Assembly (NCBI GenBank): GCA_900541565.1
Contig: UQKB01000039.1
Coordinates: 1 to 7,802, forward strand
Source of the DNA: an uncultured Oscillospiraceae bacterium
GTDB taxonomy: Bacteria; Bacillota; Clostridia; Oscillospirales; Acutalibacteraceae
Length of the DNA: 7,802 nucleotides
Reading direction: 5' to 3'
Below are positions 1 to 6,770 of this stretch, in pieces. Position 1 is the stretch's first letter; each line of letters opens with the position of its first letter. Position numbers and translations under genes: made by a program. The notes below the pieces were generated by a model. That model did not search any database, was not told the origin of the DNA, and saw only the letters and a list, made by a program, of their open reading frames with translations.

Positions 1-2
1 TA

Positions 3-55
3 AACACGTCCTTTTTTCTTTCCCTAATCTGTAACACTTCATTGACAAACCTACA
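3..55 (+). repeat. Left arm of a perfect 53-bp inverted repeat at the window ends
   Basis: Positions 3-55 are identical to the reverse complement of 7750-7802. Identity stops at CTACA (51-55); beyond it the two flanks differ unless a one-base gap is allowed. The right copy reaches the last base of the window, so the true repeat is probably longer. The arm contains TTGACA at 42-47, which could act as an outward -35 box, but no good -10 follows at 16-18 nt. I infer that this is the end of a dispersed element, such as an insertion sequence with 5'-TG...CA-3' termini, whose body lies to the left. No transposase is visible, so the family is unknown. It ends about 30 bp before the tRNA promoter. 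Confidence 0.85.
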
Positions 56-85
56 ATTGGGCTAATCAATTTTTTTATTTATCTA

Positions 86-114
86 TTGATTTTTGCGCAG
101 ATTCGTTATATAAT
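86..114 (+). promoter_or_regulatory. Sigma-A type promoter of the tRNA-Ser gene
   Basis: The -35 box is TTGATT (86-91) and the -10 box is a consensus TATAAT (109-114), with an ideal 17-nt spacer. Transcription should start near 121, giving a 5' leader of about 18 nt before the mature tRNA at 139. The promoter lies wholly in the unique sequence, outside the terminal repeat, so the tRNA does not depend on the flanking element for expression. Confidence 0.8.
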
Positions 115-138
115 AGTCAAGCGTCAAAAATCAGATAC

Positions 139-231
139 GGAGAGATGTCCGAGCTGGCCGAAGGAGCATGATTGGAAATCATGTGTACGGCTACCGCCGT
201 ACCTGGGGTTCGAATCCCCATCTCTCCGCCA
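139..231 (+). tRNA. tRNA-Ser, anticodon GGA
   Basis: This is a complete class II tRNA with a long variable arm. The acceptor stem GGAGAGA (139-145) pairs perfectly with TCTCTCC (221-227), followed by discriminator G228 and an encoded CCA (229-231). The D stem is TCC/GGA (148-150 with 163-165). The anticodon stem CATGA/TCATG (167-171 with 179-183) encloses a 7-nt loop with anticodon GGA at 174-176, which reads UCC and UCU serine codons. The variable arm is a 7-bp stem, GTACGGC (185-191) with GCCGTAC (196-202). The T arm is TGGGG-TTCGAAT-CCCCA (204-220). The gene stands alone between its own promoter and terminator. Confidence 0.97.
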
Positions 232-234
232 GGC

Positions 235-285
235 AAGAACCCAGATTTTGATACATTTATGTATTGAAGTTTGGGTTCTTTTTTT
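235..285 (+). terminator. Intrinsic terminator of tRNA-Ser
   Basis: Positions 235-255 pair continuously with 260-280 to give a 21-bp stem that includes four G-T wobble pairs, closed by a TTTA loop (256-259). The base of the stem is AAGAACCCA/TGGGTTCTT, and a T-run continues through 285. The hairpin begins four bases after the CCA end, so it both stops transcription and marks the 3' side for trimming. Confidence 0.92.
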
Positions 286-356
286 GCCGAAACAGAAAAT
301 TTATAGATGCACAAAAACCAGTTGTTCTATTGAAACGATCGTCTGTTGCAAACCAA

Positions 357-385
357 TGGAAAGCAAAGCCGTTTTAATTTATACT
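357..385 (+). promoter_or_regulatory. Possible promoter in the leader region of the Ca2+-ATPase gene
   Basis: TGGAAA (357-362) matches the -35 consensus at 4 of 6 positions. It is followed after 17 nt by TATACT (380-385), which matches the -10 consensus at 5 of 6. The predicted start near 392 lies upstream of the hairpin-terminator at 446-477. A transcript from here would therefore either end as a short RNA of about 85 nt or read through into the ATPase gene at 561. I found no better promoter between the hairpin and 561, where only weak TATATT (522-527) and TATAGA (539-544) matches lie. Confidence 0.35.
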
Positions 386-445
386 GTAAACGTAAAGGCA
401 AGATGGAAAAATGCAAAAGATAAAATGATAATAAGACATATTTTT

Positions 446-477
446 AACCGAAACGGTTGTGCGTTCCGGTTTTTTTG
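446..477 (+). terminator. Intrinsic terminator hairpin upstream of the Ca2+-ATPase gene
   Basis: AACCGAAACG (446-455) pairs with CGTTCCGGTT (462-471) with one A-C mismatch and a 6-nt loop, and T470-T476 forms the U-tract. The tRNA already has its own terminator at 235-285, so this second one needs another transcript. It may be an attenuator in the ATPase leader, the end of a small RNA starting near 392, or a backup stop. It lies 84 bases before the TTG start. Confidence 0.7.
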
Positions 478-545
478 TAGAAAACGGACAAACGGCGCAT
501 GAAAAGAAAAAAGGCTTCGTATATATTACCGTGTGAAGTATAGAC

Positions 546-563
546 GGGAGTTGATAAAATTTG
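546..563 (+). promoter_or_regulatory. Ribosome binding site and TTG start of the Ca2+-ATPase gene
   Basis: GGGAG (546-550) lies 10 nt before TTG at 561-563. An in-frame TAA at 555-557 blocks any longer reading, so TTG is the first possible start. No in-frame ATG occurs before the conserved N-terminal segment. Confidence 0.65.
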
Positions 564-3245
564 GATTGGCAAACACTTTCTGGCAATGCATGTGTCAAAC
601 AGCTGCATACAGATCCTCAAAAAGGATTAAACACACAACAAGTAAAAAAAAGTACCGAGCAATATGGAAAAAACGAACTGGTACAAAAAAAGAAAAAAAG
701 CCTGATGCTTCGGTTTTTAGCGCAATTTTCTGATTTTATGGTGATCATCCTTCTGCTTGCTGCGGGTATTTCTTTTGTTACCTCCTACATACAAAACGAT
801 GCGGACTATATAGATTCTATTATTATCCTGTTAATTGTTGTAATCAACGCCATTACCGGCGTCATCCAGGAAAGCAGGGCCGAAAAAGCAATTGATGCGT
901 TAAAAAAAATGGCTTCCCCGCAAACGCAGGTGCTCCGCAATGGAAAGCAAAGCACGGTTTCGTCTGCAAGTCTGGTTCCGGGCGATATCGTTGTGCTGGA
1001 AGCAGGCGACCTTGTCCCTGCTGATCTGCGTATTTTAGAATCGTCCAATTTGAAAGCAGAGGAATCTTCCCTGACTGGCGAATCTACGCCTTCTGATAAG
1101 GACGGACAGGTTTTATGTACGGCAAAAACACCTATTGGCGATCAGAAAAACATGCTTTTTGCAGGAAGCAGTATCGTTCAGGGGCGCGCAAAAGGCGTGG
1201 TGGTTGCAATCGCTATGTCCACACAGGTGGGCAAAATTGCCCATATGATCAATCAGGAAGAAACACCCGCAACGCCGCTCCAGCAAAAGCTGGCGCATAC
1301 CGGGAAAATTCTTGGAATTGGAGCCATAATAATCTGCCTGTTCATTTTTATTATGGGAATATTCCAGCATATTCCGCCGCTTGATATGTTTGTGCTGTCG
1401 ATCAGTCTGGCGGTGGCGGCAATCCCGGAAGGACTGCCTGCCGTCGTTACAATTGTCCTTGCTATGGGTGTTCGCCGTATGGCCGGTAAGCGCGCAATCA
1501 TACGGCGTTTACCGGCGGTCGAAACGCTTGGAAGTGCCAGTGTAATATGCTCTGACAAGACGGGAACCCTTACACAAAACAAAATGACCGTTGTAGAGCT
1601 TGCCAATATGTACGGGAAACTTACAAAAAGCAGCGGTCAGGGAACCCGCCTTTTGCATATGGCGGCGCTTTGCAGCAATGCAACTGTACAGACAAACGGC
1701 TCTTTTCACGGAAGCCCGACAGAAGCGGCGATCTTAAACGCGGCGGGCGGTAAAGACAGTTTGGAGAAATCTGCGCCCAGAATAGATGAAATTCCCTTTT
1801 CCTCCGCAAGAAAGATGATGACGACCATCCATAAAACAGGGGAAAAAGGATATACAATTATTACAAAAGGCGCGCCGGATCTGCTTTTGGAAAAGTGCAG
1901 TGCATTCGATACGGGTTCTTCGGAAGAGCCGCTTACCGACCGGGCAAAAAAGTCCCTGCTTGCAGTCAATGAAGAAATGGCTGAAAGAGCCCTGCGGGTA
2001 ATCGGCGTTGCATACCGGCAGGTTTCTACGCTGCCGGACAAAAATTCATTGGAGCAAAGGCTTGTCTTTTGCGGCTTTATTGGAATCATTGACCCGCCCA
2101 GGCCGCAGGCGGCCCAGGCGGTCCGTCTGTGCAGGCAGGCCGGCATCAGGGCTGTTATGATAACAGGGGACCACGCTGCAACGGCGGCTGCAATTGCAAA
2201 GCAGCTGGGGATGATGCGGCCCGGCGATCAGGTGGTAACCGGCGCGCAACTGGAACAAATCAGCCAAAAAGAGCTTGAAAAGGTCATCAACAGGTATACC
2301 GTTTTTGCACGGGTTTCACCAGAGCATAAGGTACGGATTGTCAAGGCGTTTCAGGCAAACGGCGAGGTTGTTGCCATGACTGGGGACGGAATTAACGACG
2401 CCCCTGCATTAAAGGCGGCAGATATAGGCTGCGCAATGGGGATTACCGGTACAGACGTTGCAAAAGAAGCTGCAGACATGATTATGACCGACGACAATTT
2501 TTCCACAATTGTTTCAGCCGTGCGGGAGGGCAGAGGCATTTATGAAAACATTAAAAGGACCATCCATTTTCTAATTTCCTGCAATATTGGGGAAATTCTA
2601 ACGGTCTTCACGGCTTTTTTTCTACATTTGCCCGCACCGCTTTTGGCAATACAGCTTTTATGGGTCAATCTTGTAACAGATTCCCTTCCCGCACTTGCAC
2701 TTGGGGTAGAACCCATAAGCGACGATATTATGAAGCGTAAGCCTGTGCAGCCGAAACAAAGCGTTTTTGCCGGGGGAGCAGGGTTCTCTATCATTATAGA
2801 AGGCTGCTTTATCGGCGCATTATCCTTACTGGCCTATACAATCGGACGCGTGTTTTTTGATTTCCCCGGGGCAGAACCGGTCACCGGACGCACAATGGCC
2901 TTTGCCGTCTTAAGTCTTTCTCAGCTTGCACATACGTTTAATATGCGCTCACAACAATCGGTTTTCAAGCTTTCGCCTTTTTCAAACCCCAAGCTGCTGT
3001 GGGCCGCGCTGGTCTGTATCGTTTTGCAAATCAGCGTCATTGCGGCAGAGCCGCTTTCTCATATTTTTAAAACGGTGCCTCTAACCGGAGGACAATGGGG
3101 GATTGTAGCAGCACTTTCCGTTTTACCGCTTCTGGTTGTTGAACTTGAAAAAAAGTTTTTTCCACAGAAAAACGTGCAGGAAAAGCGTATCCGCAACCAA
3201 AAATACAAAATCAGGCTTCCTAAAATATTTATAAAACGCTTTTAA
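561..3245 (+). CDS. P-type Ca2+-transporting ATPase (P2A/P2B, SERCA/PMCA-like)
   Basis: An 894-residue pump that should use ATP to export Ca2+ across the cytoplasmic membrane, probably in exchange for protons. All signature elements are present: cation-ATPase N-terminal domain (residues 1-50), actuator-domain TGES at 172-175, phosphorylation motif DKTGTLT with Asp332, KGAP at 436-439 in the nucleotide-binding domain, TGDH at 535-538 and TGDGIND at 607-613. About ten membrane segments can be placed: near 56-76, 83-105, 250-268, 278-305, 670-690, 693-714, 741-763, 778-796, 812-833 and 846-866. Ion-site residues match SERCA: Glu290 in VAAIPEGLP, Asn675 and Glu678 in M5, and Asn703, Thr706 and Asp707 in M6. 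The SERCA M8 Glu908 position is Gln788, as in PMCA, which suggests one Ca2+ per cycle. The C-terminal tail is basic. Length is normal for bacterial Ca2+-ATPases. It appears monocistronic. A Mn2+ role cannot be excluded from sequence alone. Confidence 0.95.
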   Translation: MDWQTLSGNACVKQLHTDPQKGLNTQQVKKSTEQYGKNELVQKKKKSLMLRFLAQFSDFMVIILLLAAGISFVTSYIQNDADYIDSIIILLIVVINAITGVIQESRAEKAIDALKKMASPQTQVLRNGKQSTVSSASLVPGDIVVLEAGDLVPADLRILESSNLKAEESSLTGESTPSDKDGQVLCTAKTPIGDQKNMLFAGSSIVQGRAKGVVVAIAMSTQVGKIAHMINQEETPATPLQQKLAHTGKILGIGAIIICLFIFIMGIFQHIPPLDMFVLSISLAVAAIPEGLPAVVTIVLAMGVRRMAGKRAIIRRLPAVETLGSASVICSDKTGTLTQNKMTVVELANMYGKLTKSSGQGTRLLHMAALCSNATVQTNGSFHGSPTEAAILNAAGGKDSLEKSAPRIDEIPFSSARKMMTTIHKTGEKGYTIITKGAPDLLLEKCSAFDTGSSEEPLTDRAKKSLLAVNEEMAERALRVIGVAYRQVSTLPDKNSLEQRLVFCGFIGIIDPPRPQAAQAVRLCRQAGIRAVMITGDHAATAAAIAKQLGMMRPGDQVVTGAQLEQISQKELEKVINRYTVFARVSPEHKVRIVKAFQANGEVVAMTGDGINDAPALKAADIGCAMGITGTDVAKEAADMIMTDDNFSTIVSAVREGRGIYENIKRTIHFLISCNIGEILTVFTAFFLHLPAPLLAIQLLWVNLVTDSLPALALGVEPISDDIMKRKPVQPKQSVFAGGAGFSIIIEGCFIGALSLLAYTIGRVFFDFPGAEPVTGRTMAFAVLSLSQLAHTFNMRSQQSVFKLSPFSNPKLLWAALVCIVLQISVIAAEPLSHIFKTVPLTGGQWGIVAALSVLPLLVVELEKKFFPQKNVQEKRIRNQKYKIRLPKIFIKRF

Positions 3246-3416
3246 AACTTCTTTCTTATTTTTTAGGGGAGGCTTTCGGACAATGAAAAATACCGGCATG
3301 GCGAAGAAGAATTAAGAAGGCAGTGGAATATTTAAGATAAAATAGATTAAAAGCAAAAATGAAAATAACATTTTTGTTGCAATTTAAACATATAGTAACG
3401 AAAATGTTACCAAGAC
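3246..3416. other. AT-rich intergenic region without a convincing gene
   Basis: No strong terminator follows the ATPase stop. AGGGGAGG (3265-3272) precedes ATG 3283 by 10 nt, but that reading frame is only ten codons (3283-3315, MKNTGMAKKN). An AT-rich dyad, CAAAAATG (3354-3361) with CATTTTTG (3369-3376), could form an 8-bp stem, but no U-run follows it. The region leads into the promoter of the downstream hydrolase gene. Confidence 0.5.
3395..3410. promoter_or_regulatory. Dyad GTAAC-N6-GTTAC upstream of the hydrolase promoter
   Basis: GTAAC (3395-3399) and GTTAC (3406-3410) form a perfect 5-bp inverted repeat with a 6-nt spacer, ending six bases before the -35 box. A third GTAAC occurs at 3427-3431 inside the promoter spacer. 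The position suits an activator or other operator, but the arms are short and AT-rich, so chance is possible. Confidence 0.3.
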
Positions 3417-3445
3417 TTGACTTTTTGTAACTCTTTTGTTATAAT
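3417..3445 (+). promoter_or_regulatory. Sigma-A type promoter of the dockerin-NlpC/P60 gene
   Basis: TTGACT (3417-3422) and a perfect TATAAT (3440-3445) are separated by exactly 17 nt. Transcription should start near 3452, leaving a 5' UTR of about 28 nt before ATG 3480. This rules out the longer in-frame reading from TTG 3450, which would begin at or before the transcript start. Confidence 0.88.
3426..3442 (+). promoter_or_regulatory. Candidate WalR (YycF) binding box
   Basis: TGTAAC (3426-3431), five bases, then TGTTAT (3437-3442) fits the published WalR/YycF direct-repeat consensus TGTWAH-N5-TGTWAH at every position. WalR of the WalRK two-component system controls cell-wall hydrolase genes in Bacillus and its relatives, and the gene downstream is such a hydrolase. 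The box covers the promoter spacer and the first half of the -10, a placement that would favour repression over activation. Binding itself is inferred. Confidence 0.5.
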
Positions 3446-3466
3446 TTGATTGTTCAATTTTATGGC

Positions 3467-3482
3467 AAAAGGAGTTATTATG
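3467..3482 (+). promoter_or_regulatory. Ribosome binding site deciding the hydrolase start
   Basis: AAAAGGAG (3467-3474) lies five bases before ATG at 3480-3482. It supports this ATG over the in-frame TTG 3450 and ATG 3462, neither of which has a Shine-Dalgarno sequence. Confidence 0.85.
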
Positions 3483-4904
3483 AGTTTTTCAAGAAAATTT
3501 TGTATTCCATTGTTGATTTTTATACTGTTGGTAACCTTTTTTTCAATCACCGTATTTGCCGCTTCTGAAAGAGAGGAAGATATAAAGGCTCATACGGGTG
3601 AATCCATCACCGGAGACGTAAACGGGGATGGAAAGCTTACATTATCCGATATCCTGGAGCTGCAAAAGCATATTGCAAATATTGCCGTAATTTCTTCGGA
3701 AAAGCTGCAGGCTGCAAACTTGGAAGGGCAAGAAGAAATTTCGATGACAGATGTTTTACGGTTACAGAAAATGATCGCTATGCTTGACCCAGACAGGGAA
3801 GCCATGGTCGAGCGCATTGTTTTGGATCAGACAGACGCAACCATTCAGATCAACGAAAGCATACAGCTGGGTGTAAGCATTTTGCCGCAAAAGGCGCAAA
3901 ATCAGCTGCTGTACTTTTCTTCCAGCAACGAAAAAGTCGCCGCAGTAGATCAGCAAGGCGTTGTGACCGGTATCTCCGGCGGCAACGCGACAATTCTTGT
4001 TTACAACGATGCCTCTGGTATCAGCAGTGCCTGTACGATTCAGGTCGAACAACCGGTAGAATCCTTACAATTAAATACGCAGGCGATTAAATGGACCGTT
4101 GGAACAAGCGGCTCCTTCAAACCGGTTGTTTCACCGGACGACGCAACGGACAAAACACTGACGTGGTCTTCCAGCAATGAAAAGGTCGCTACGGTCAGCA
4201 AGGCTGGAAAGCTCTCTGCACTTGCGCCGGGGAAAGCCATTATCACCTGTGCGACGGCAAACGGGATAAAGGCAACCTGCTCTGTTGCTGTTGTACAGGA
4301 AGTCGAAAAAATCAAATTGAACAAAACAAGTGCAACATTGAATGAAAAGGGCCAAACGCTTTCTTTAACTGCGTCGCTTTCTCCAAAGAACGTAACGGAT
4401 AAAAGTCTGAAGTGGACGACCAGCAACAGTAAGGTTGCAACAGTTTCGGCAAAAGGCGTCATCAAAGCGGTTGGGAACGGCACAGCCACAATCAGCTGCA
4501 AAGCGAGCGACAGATATGGCGCAGCAGCCACATGCAAAGTCACTGTTAATACCCTTACAGTCGGCGAAAAGGTGGTCAAAGAAGCAAAATCCTACGTTGG
4601 CAAGCTGAACTATGTATGGGGAGGAACAAGCCTGCAAAGCGGTGTTGACTGTTCCGGCTTTGTGTGCGCGCTTTATGATAAACAGGGCTATGACCTGTGG
4701 GGATACAGAACCTCTCTGCGTTATAGCGGCACTGGCGTATCGTATGCCAATGCAAAACCTGGTGATATCATCTGTTATCCGGGCCATGTGGCAATCTATA
4801 TTGGCAATGGACAAATCGTCCATGCGGCAAATTCACAAAGCGGCGTCATTATTTCGGATGTTTCCTGGGGCGGCAGCATTACAGCCGTTAGGCGCATTGC
4901 GTAA
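3480..4904 (+). CDS. Secreted dockerin-Big2(x3)-NlpC/P60 cell-wall hydrolase
   Basis: A 474-residue exported protein, probably a peptidoglycan endopeptidase cutting stem peptides in the wall. Residues 1-27 are a signal peptide with a hydrophobic core and likely cleavage near VFA-AS. Residues 44-103 resemble a type I dockerin. Its first Ca2+ loop is canonical (Asp46, Asn48, Asp50, Asp57), while the second (80-91) has lost several ligands (Asn80, Glu82, Gln84). Three Big2 immunoglobulin-like repeats follow at about 110-190, 193-272 and 274-357, each with a variant of SSNEKVATVS. The NlpC/P60 domain (about 360-474) has an intact Cys-His-His set: Cys391 in DCSGF, His436 in GHVAIYIG and His448 in IVHAAN. 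The gene has its own promoter and terminator. The dockerin could bind a cohesin scaffold, but none is visible here. Big2 domains probably position the enzyme at the surface. Confidence 0.93.
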   Translation: MSFSRKFCIPLLIFILLVTFFSITVFAASEREEDIKAHTGESITGDVNGDGKLTLSDILELQKHIANIAVISSEKLQAANLEGQEEISMTDVLRLQKMIAMLDPDREAMVERIVLDQTDATIQINESIQLGVSILPQKAQNQLLYFSSSNEKVAAVDQQGVVTGISGGNATILVYNDASGISSACTIQVEQPVESLQLNTQAIKWTVGTSGSFKPVVSPDDATDKTLTWSSSNEKVATVSKAGKLSALAPGKAIITCATANGIKATCSVAVVQEVEKIKLNKTSATLNEKGQTLSLTASLSPKNVTDKSLKWTTSNSKVATVSAKGVIKAVGNGTATISCKASDRYGAAATCKVTVNTLTVGEKVVKEAKSYVGKLNYVWGGTSLQSGVDCSGFVCALYDKQGYDLWGYRTSLRYSGTGVSYANAKPGDIICYPGHVAIYIGNGQIVHAANSQSGVIISDVSWGGSITAVRRIA

Positions 4905-4930
4905 AGTAACGAATCATTTTATCTTTTTAT

Positions 4931-4972
4931 AACAATAAAACCACCTGTAACAACAGGTGGTTTTATTGTTTT
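4931..4972 (+). terminator. Intrinsic terminator of the NlpC/P60 gene
   Basis: Positions 4931-4948 and 4953-4970 form a perfect 18-bp stem with an AACA loop (4949-4952). The GC-rich core is CCACCTGT/ACAGGTGG, followed by TTTTATTGTTTT. The stem starts 26 bases after the stop codon. The A-rich 5' arm could make it work in both directions. Confidence 0.92.
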
Positions 4973-4994
4973 CCTTATAAAAATCTGCTATACT
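4966..4994 (+). promoter_or_regulatory. Probable promoter of the apbE-GNAT operon
   Basis: TTGTTT (4966-4971, matching TTG of the -35) and TATACT (4989-4994, 5 of 6) are 17 nt apart, with a start expected near 5001. The -35 lies inside the tail of the upstream terminator, so termination and initiation are packed together. A start near 5001 makes ATG 5037 the first usable start, not the in-frame TTG 5001. Confidence 0.6.
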
Positions 4995-5036
4995 ATAAAC
5001 TTGAATTACAAAATAAAAACGGAGAAACTTTATAGA

Positions 5037-6089
5037 ATGAAAAGAAAGTTATTTACGCTGCTTTTGCTCTTTATTGTGCTGTTTGCAGAAGGCTGCACCT
5101 ATCTTATCCCTTCTGCCACGCATACCGAAGGCCAGACGACCCAGCAGATTTTTGCGCTGGACACCGTTATTACAATCACGGCCTATGGAGCGCATGCGCA
5201 GGAAGGCATAATTGCCGCAAAAGAGGAAATTACCCGTTTGGAAAAGCTTTTTTCCACAACGCTGCCGGACAGTGATATTGCAAAAATCAACCACACACCC
5301 CGTCAGAGCAATTTTATTTCTTCAGATACGGCCGCTGTGCTCAAAACCTCGCTGGAGGTTGCGCACAAAAGCGGTGGGGCTTTGGATATCTCCATTTATC
5401 CGATTGTAGAGCTTTGGGGCTTTATAAGCGGCGAGTATAGAGTTCCAGATCAAAATGAAATTGAAAAAACACTTGCTTTTGTAGATTATCAAAAAATTGA
5501 TTTCGATGAAGACAATCAATCAGTCACACTTGCAGAGAATATGCAGCTTGACTTAGGCGCAGTAGCCAAAGGTTATATTTCGCAAAAAGCGGCTGCGGTT
5601 ATGAAAAAAGCCGGTGTAGAATCTGCCGTAATAAACTTGGGTGGCAATGTACAAACACTGGGAGAAAACCCGGATGAAAGCGGAAATTGGAAAATAGGGA
5701 TCCAATATTTAGATACCGGCGACTATTTCTGCACATTGCAGATAGGGGAAGGTACGCTTGCCACTTCCGGGGCGTATCAGCGTAACTTTGCATACGACGG
5801 TACGCTGTACCATCATATTATTGACCCTAAAACGGGCTATCCGGCAGAAGGAAAGGCGGCGTCCGTTACCGTTCTTTCCAACGACGGTACGCTTGCAGAC
5901 GCATTGTCAACCGTATTTTTTATTATAGATATTGAAAAGGCATCAGAATATTACAGAGAAAACGACGGGTTTGAATTTGTGATTTTGACAAAAGATAACC
6001 GCGTGTATGTAACAGAGGGTATCCGTGGTGCAATTACGCTGTCAAGAGATTATGCGGATCTTTCCATACAGACTGTTAAAAAGACGTAA
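5037..6089 (+). CDS. apbE: ApbE family FAD:protein FMN transferase, lipoprotein
   Basis: A 350-residue lipoprotein that should transfer FMN from FAD to a Thr or Ser of extracytoplasmic flavoproteins such as RnfG/NqrC-type or FMN-binding-domain proteins. The N-terminus has lysines, a leucine-rich core and a lipobox-like LFAEGC ending at Cys20; Glu at -2 is atypical. Family motifs in order: LDTVITITAYG near 40-50, LDISIYPIVELWGF, DLGAVAKGY at 172-180, INLGGN, TLATSGAYQRNF, HHIIDPKTGYP from 259, and DALST with Asp288 and Thr292, the pair that binds Mg2+ in characterised ApbE proteins. Length is typical of the family. ATG 5037 was chosen because the promoter predicts a start near 5001; GGAGAAA (5021-5027) is a somewhat distant Shine-Dalgarno. 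It is co-transcribed with the GNAT gene 18 bp downstream. No flavoprotein target is visible in the window. Confidence 0.93.
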   Translation: MKRKLFTLLLLFIVLFAEGCTYLIPSATHTEGQTTQQIFALDTVITITAYGAHAQEGIIAAKEEITRLEKLFSTTLPDSDIAKINHTPRQSNFISSDTAAVLKTSLEVAHKSGGALDISIYPIVELWGFISGEYRVPDQNEIEKTLAFVDYQKIDFDEDNQSVTLAENMQLDLGAVAKGYISQKAAAVMKKAGVESAVINLGGNVQTLGENPDESGNWKIGIQYLDTGDYFCTLQIGEGTLATSGAYQRNFAYDGTLYHHIIDPKTGYPAEGKAASVTVLSNDGTLADALSTVFFIIDIEKASEYYRENDGFEFVILTKDNRVYVTEGIRGAITLSRDYADLSIQTVKKT

Positions 6090-6107
6090 AGGGGATCAAA
6101 GATCAAA

Positions 6108-6770
6108 ATGGCATTTATTTATACTATAGCGCAATTAAAAGATCTGTCCGCCCTGGCGGATTTACAGAGCAAGTTTTTCCTGGGGGAGGAGTCAATCGCA
6201 AAGGCCCTGGATTTAAGCGAAGATCTATACAGAAAATATGTAACGCTGATGCTGCCGTTGAGCATTCGCAGGACCATGACGTATATTGCGCTCGATCAGG
6301 CACGTGGAAAAATCGTCGGATTGGCGGTCGATTTTCCACAAACTCTTTCAGACGAAGAACTGCCCGCCTTTCCAAACGAAATTTCACAGTTCCTTGCACA
6401 ATTAAGCACCGTGTTTAAAAAGCTGGAAAGGCCGTTAAAGCAGTACGCCGCATGGAGAAAAGGCAAATGTGCAAAAACCATGTTTATCGGCGTGGACAAG
6501 CCTTACCGAAGAATGGGGGTCGCCACAGCACTGCAAAATTATTCAGAGGAAAACAGCAAGAAGCTTGGGTTTGAAATGCTTATAAGCGACGCTATTAATA
6601 TAAAATCGGAAAAAACCTTTTTGCGTTGTGGGTTCCAGGCCATCAGCCGTGTAGAATACAAATCCTGCGGCCTTCCCGGGTTCAGCCGCCTGTCAGGGAC
6701 ATGTACACTTATGCTGAAATTACTTGTGCCGCAGACTTCGGAGGAGAAAAGTAAAACCGTTTATGGATAA
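6108..6770 (+). CDS. GNAT family N-acetyltransferase
   Basis: A 220-residue cytoplasmic protein expected to move an acetyl group from acetyl-CoA to an unknown amine. The acetyl-CoA binding motif is clear: IGVDKPYRRMGVATALQ, with RRMGVA at 134-139 matching the Q/R-x-x-G-x-G/A loop. It is followed by a helix and the beta-strand region EMLISDAINIKSEKTFLRCGF, typical of motif B. The N-terminal half (to about 120) is less conserved and probably forms the substrate pocket. The start lies 18 bp after the apbE stop, so the two are likely one operon. AAGGGG (6089-6094) is about 13 nt from ATG 6108, which is long and may mean weak initiation or translational coupling. The substrate cannot be named; a functional link with ApbE is not established. 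Confidence 0.85.
   Translation: MAFIYTIAQLKDLSALADLQSKFFLGEESIAKALDLSEDLYRKYVTLMLPLSIRRTMTYIALDQARGKIVGLAVDFPQTLSDEELPAFPNEISQFLAQLSTVFKKLERPLKQYAAWRKGKCAKTMFIGVDKPYRRMGVATALQNYSEENSKKLGFEMLISDAINIKSEKTFLRCGFQAISRVEYKSCGLPGFSRLSGTCTLMLKLLVPQTSEEKSKTVYG

Noticed and set aside
86..502. Open frame of 138 codons on the plus strand
   Set aside because: It runs through the tRNA-Ser gene and two terminators, lacks a ribosome binding site and has no recognisable protein features.
286..560. Mn2+ riboswitch (yybP-ykoY) upstream of the P-type ATPase
   Set aside because: This class often precedes cation pumps, but I could not find its conserved loop elements; only a simple terminator hairpin is present.
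3354..3376. AT-rich hairpin as a terminator for the Ca2+-ATPase gene
   Set aside because: The 8-bp stem is almost all A-T and is not followed by a U-run, so it is unlikely to terminate on its own.
3450..3479. Longer N-terminus of the hydrolase from TTG 3450
   Set aside because: The promoter predicts transcription from about 3452, there is no ribosome binding site for it, and the signal peptide begins properly at 3480.
4040..4579. Open frame of 179 codons on the minus strand
   Set aside because: It is antisense to the Big2 repeats and arises from their Thr/Ser/Lys-rich codon pattern; no start signal or domain is visible.
4365..4823. Open frame of 152 codons on the minus strand opposite the NlpC/P60 domain
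   Set aside because: It lies fully antisense to a gene with an intact catalytic set; the cysteine-rich translation is an artefact of reading the reverse frame.
5001..5036. Longer N-terminus of ApbE from TTG 5001
   Set aside because: It coincides with the predicted transcript start and would put a lysine-rich stretch before an otherwise ordinary lipoprotein signal peptide starting at 5037.
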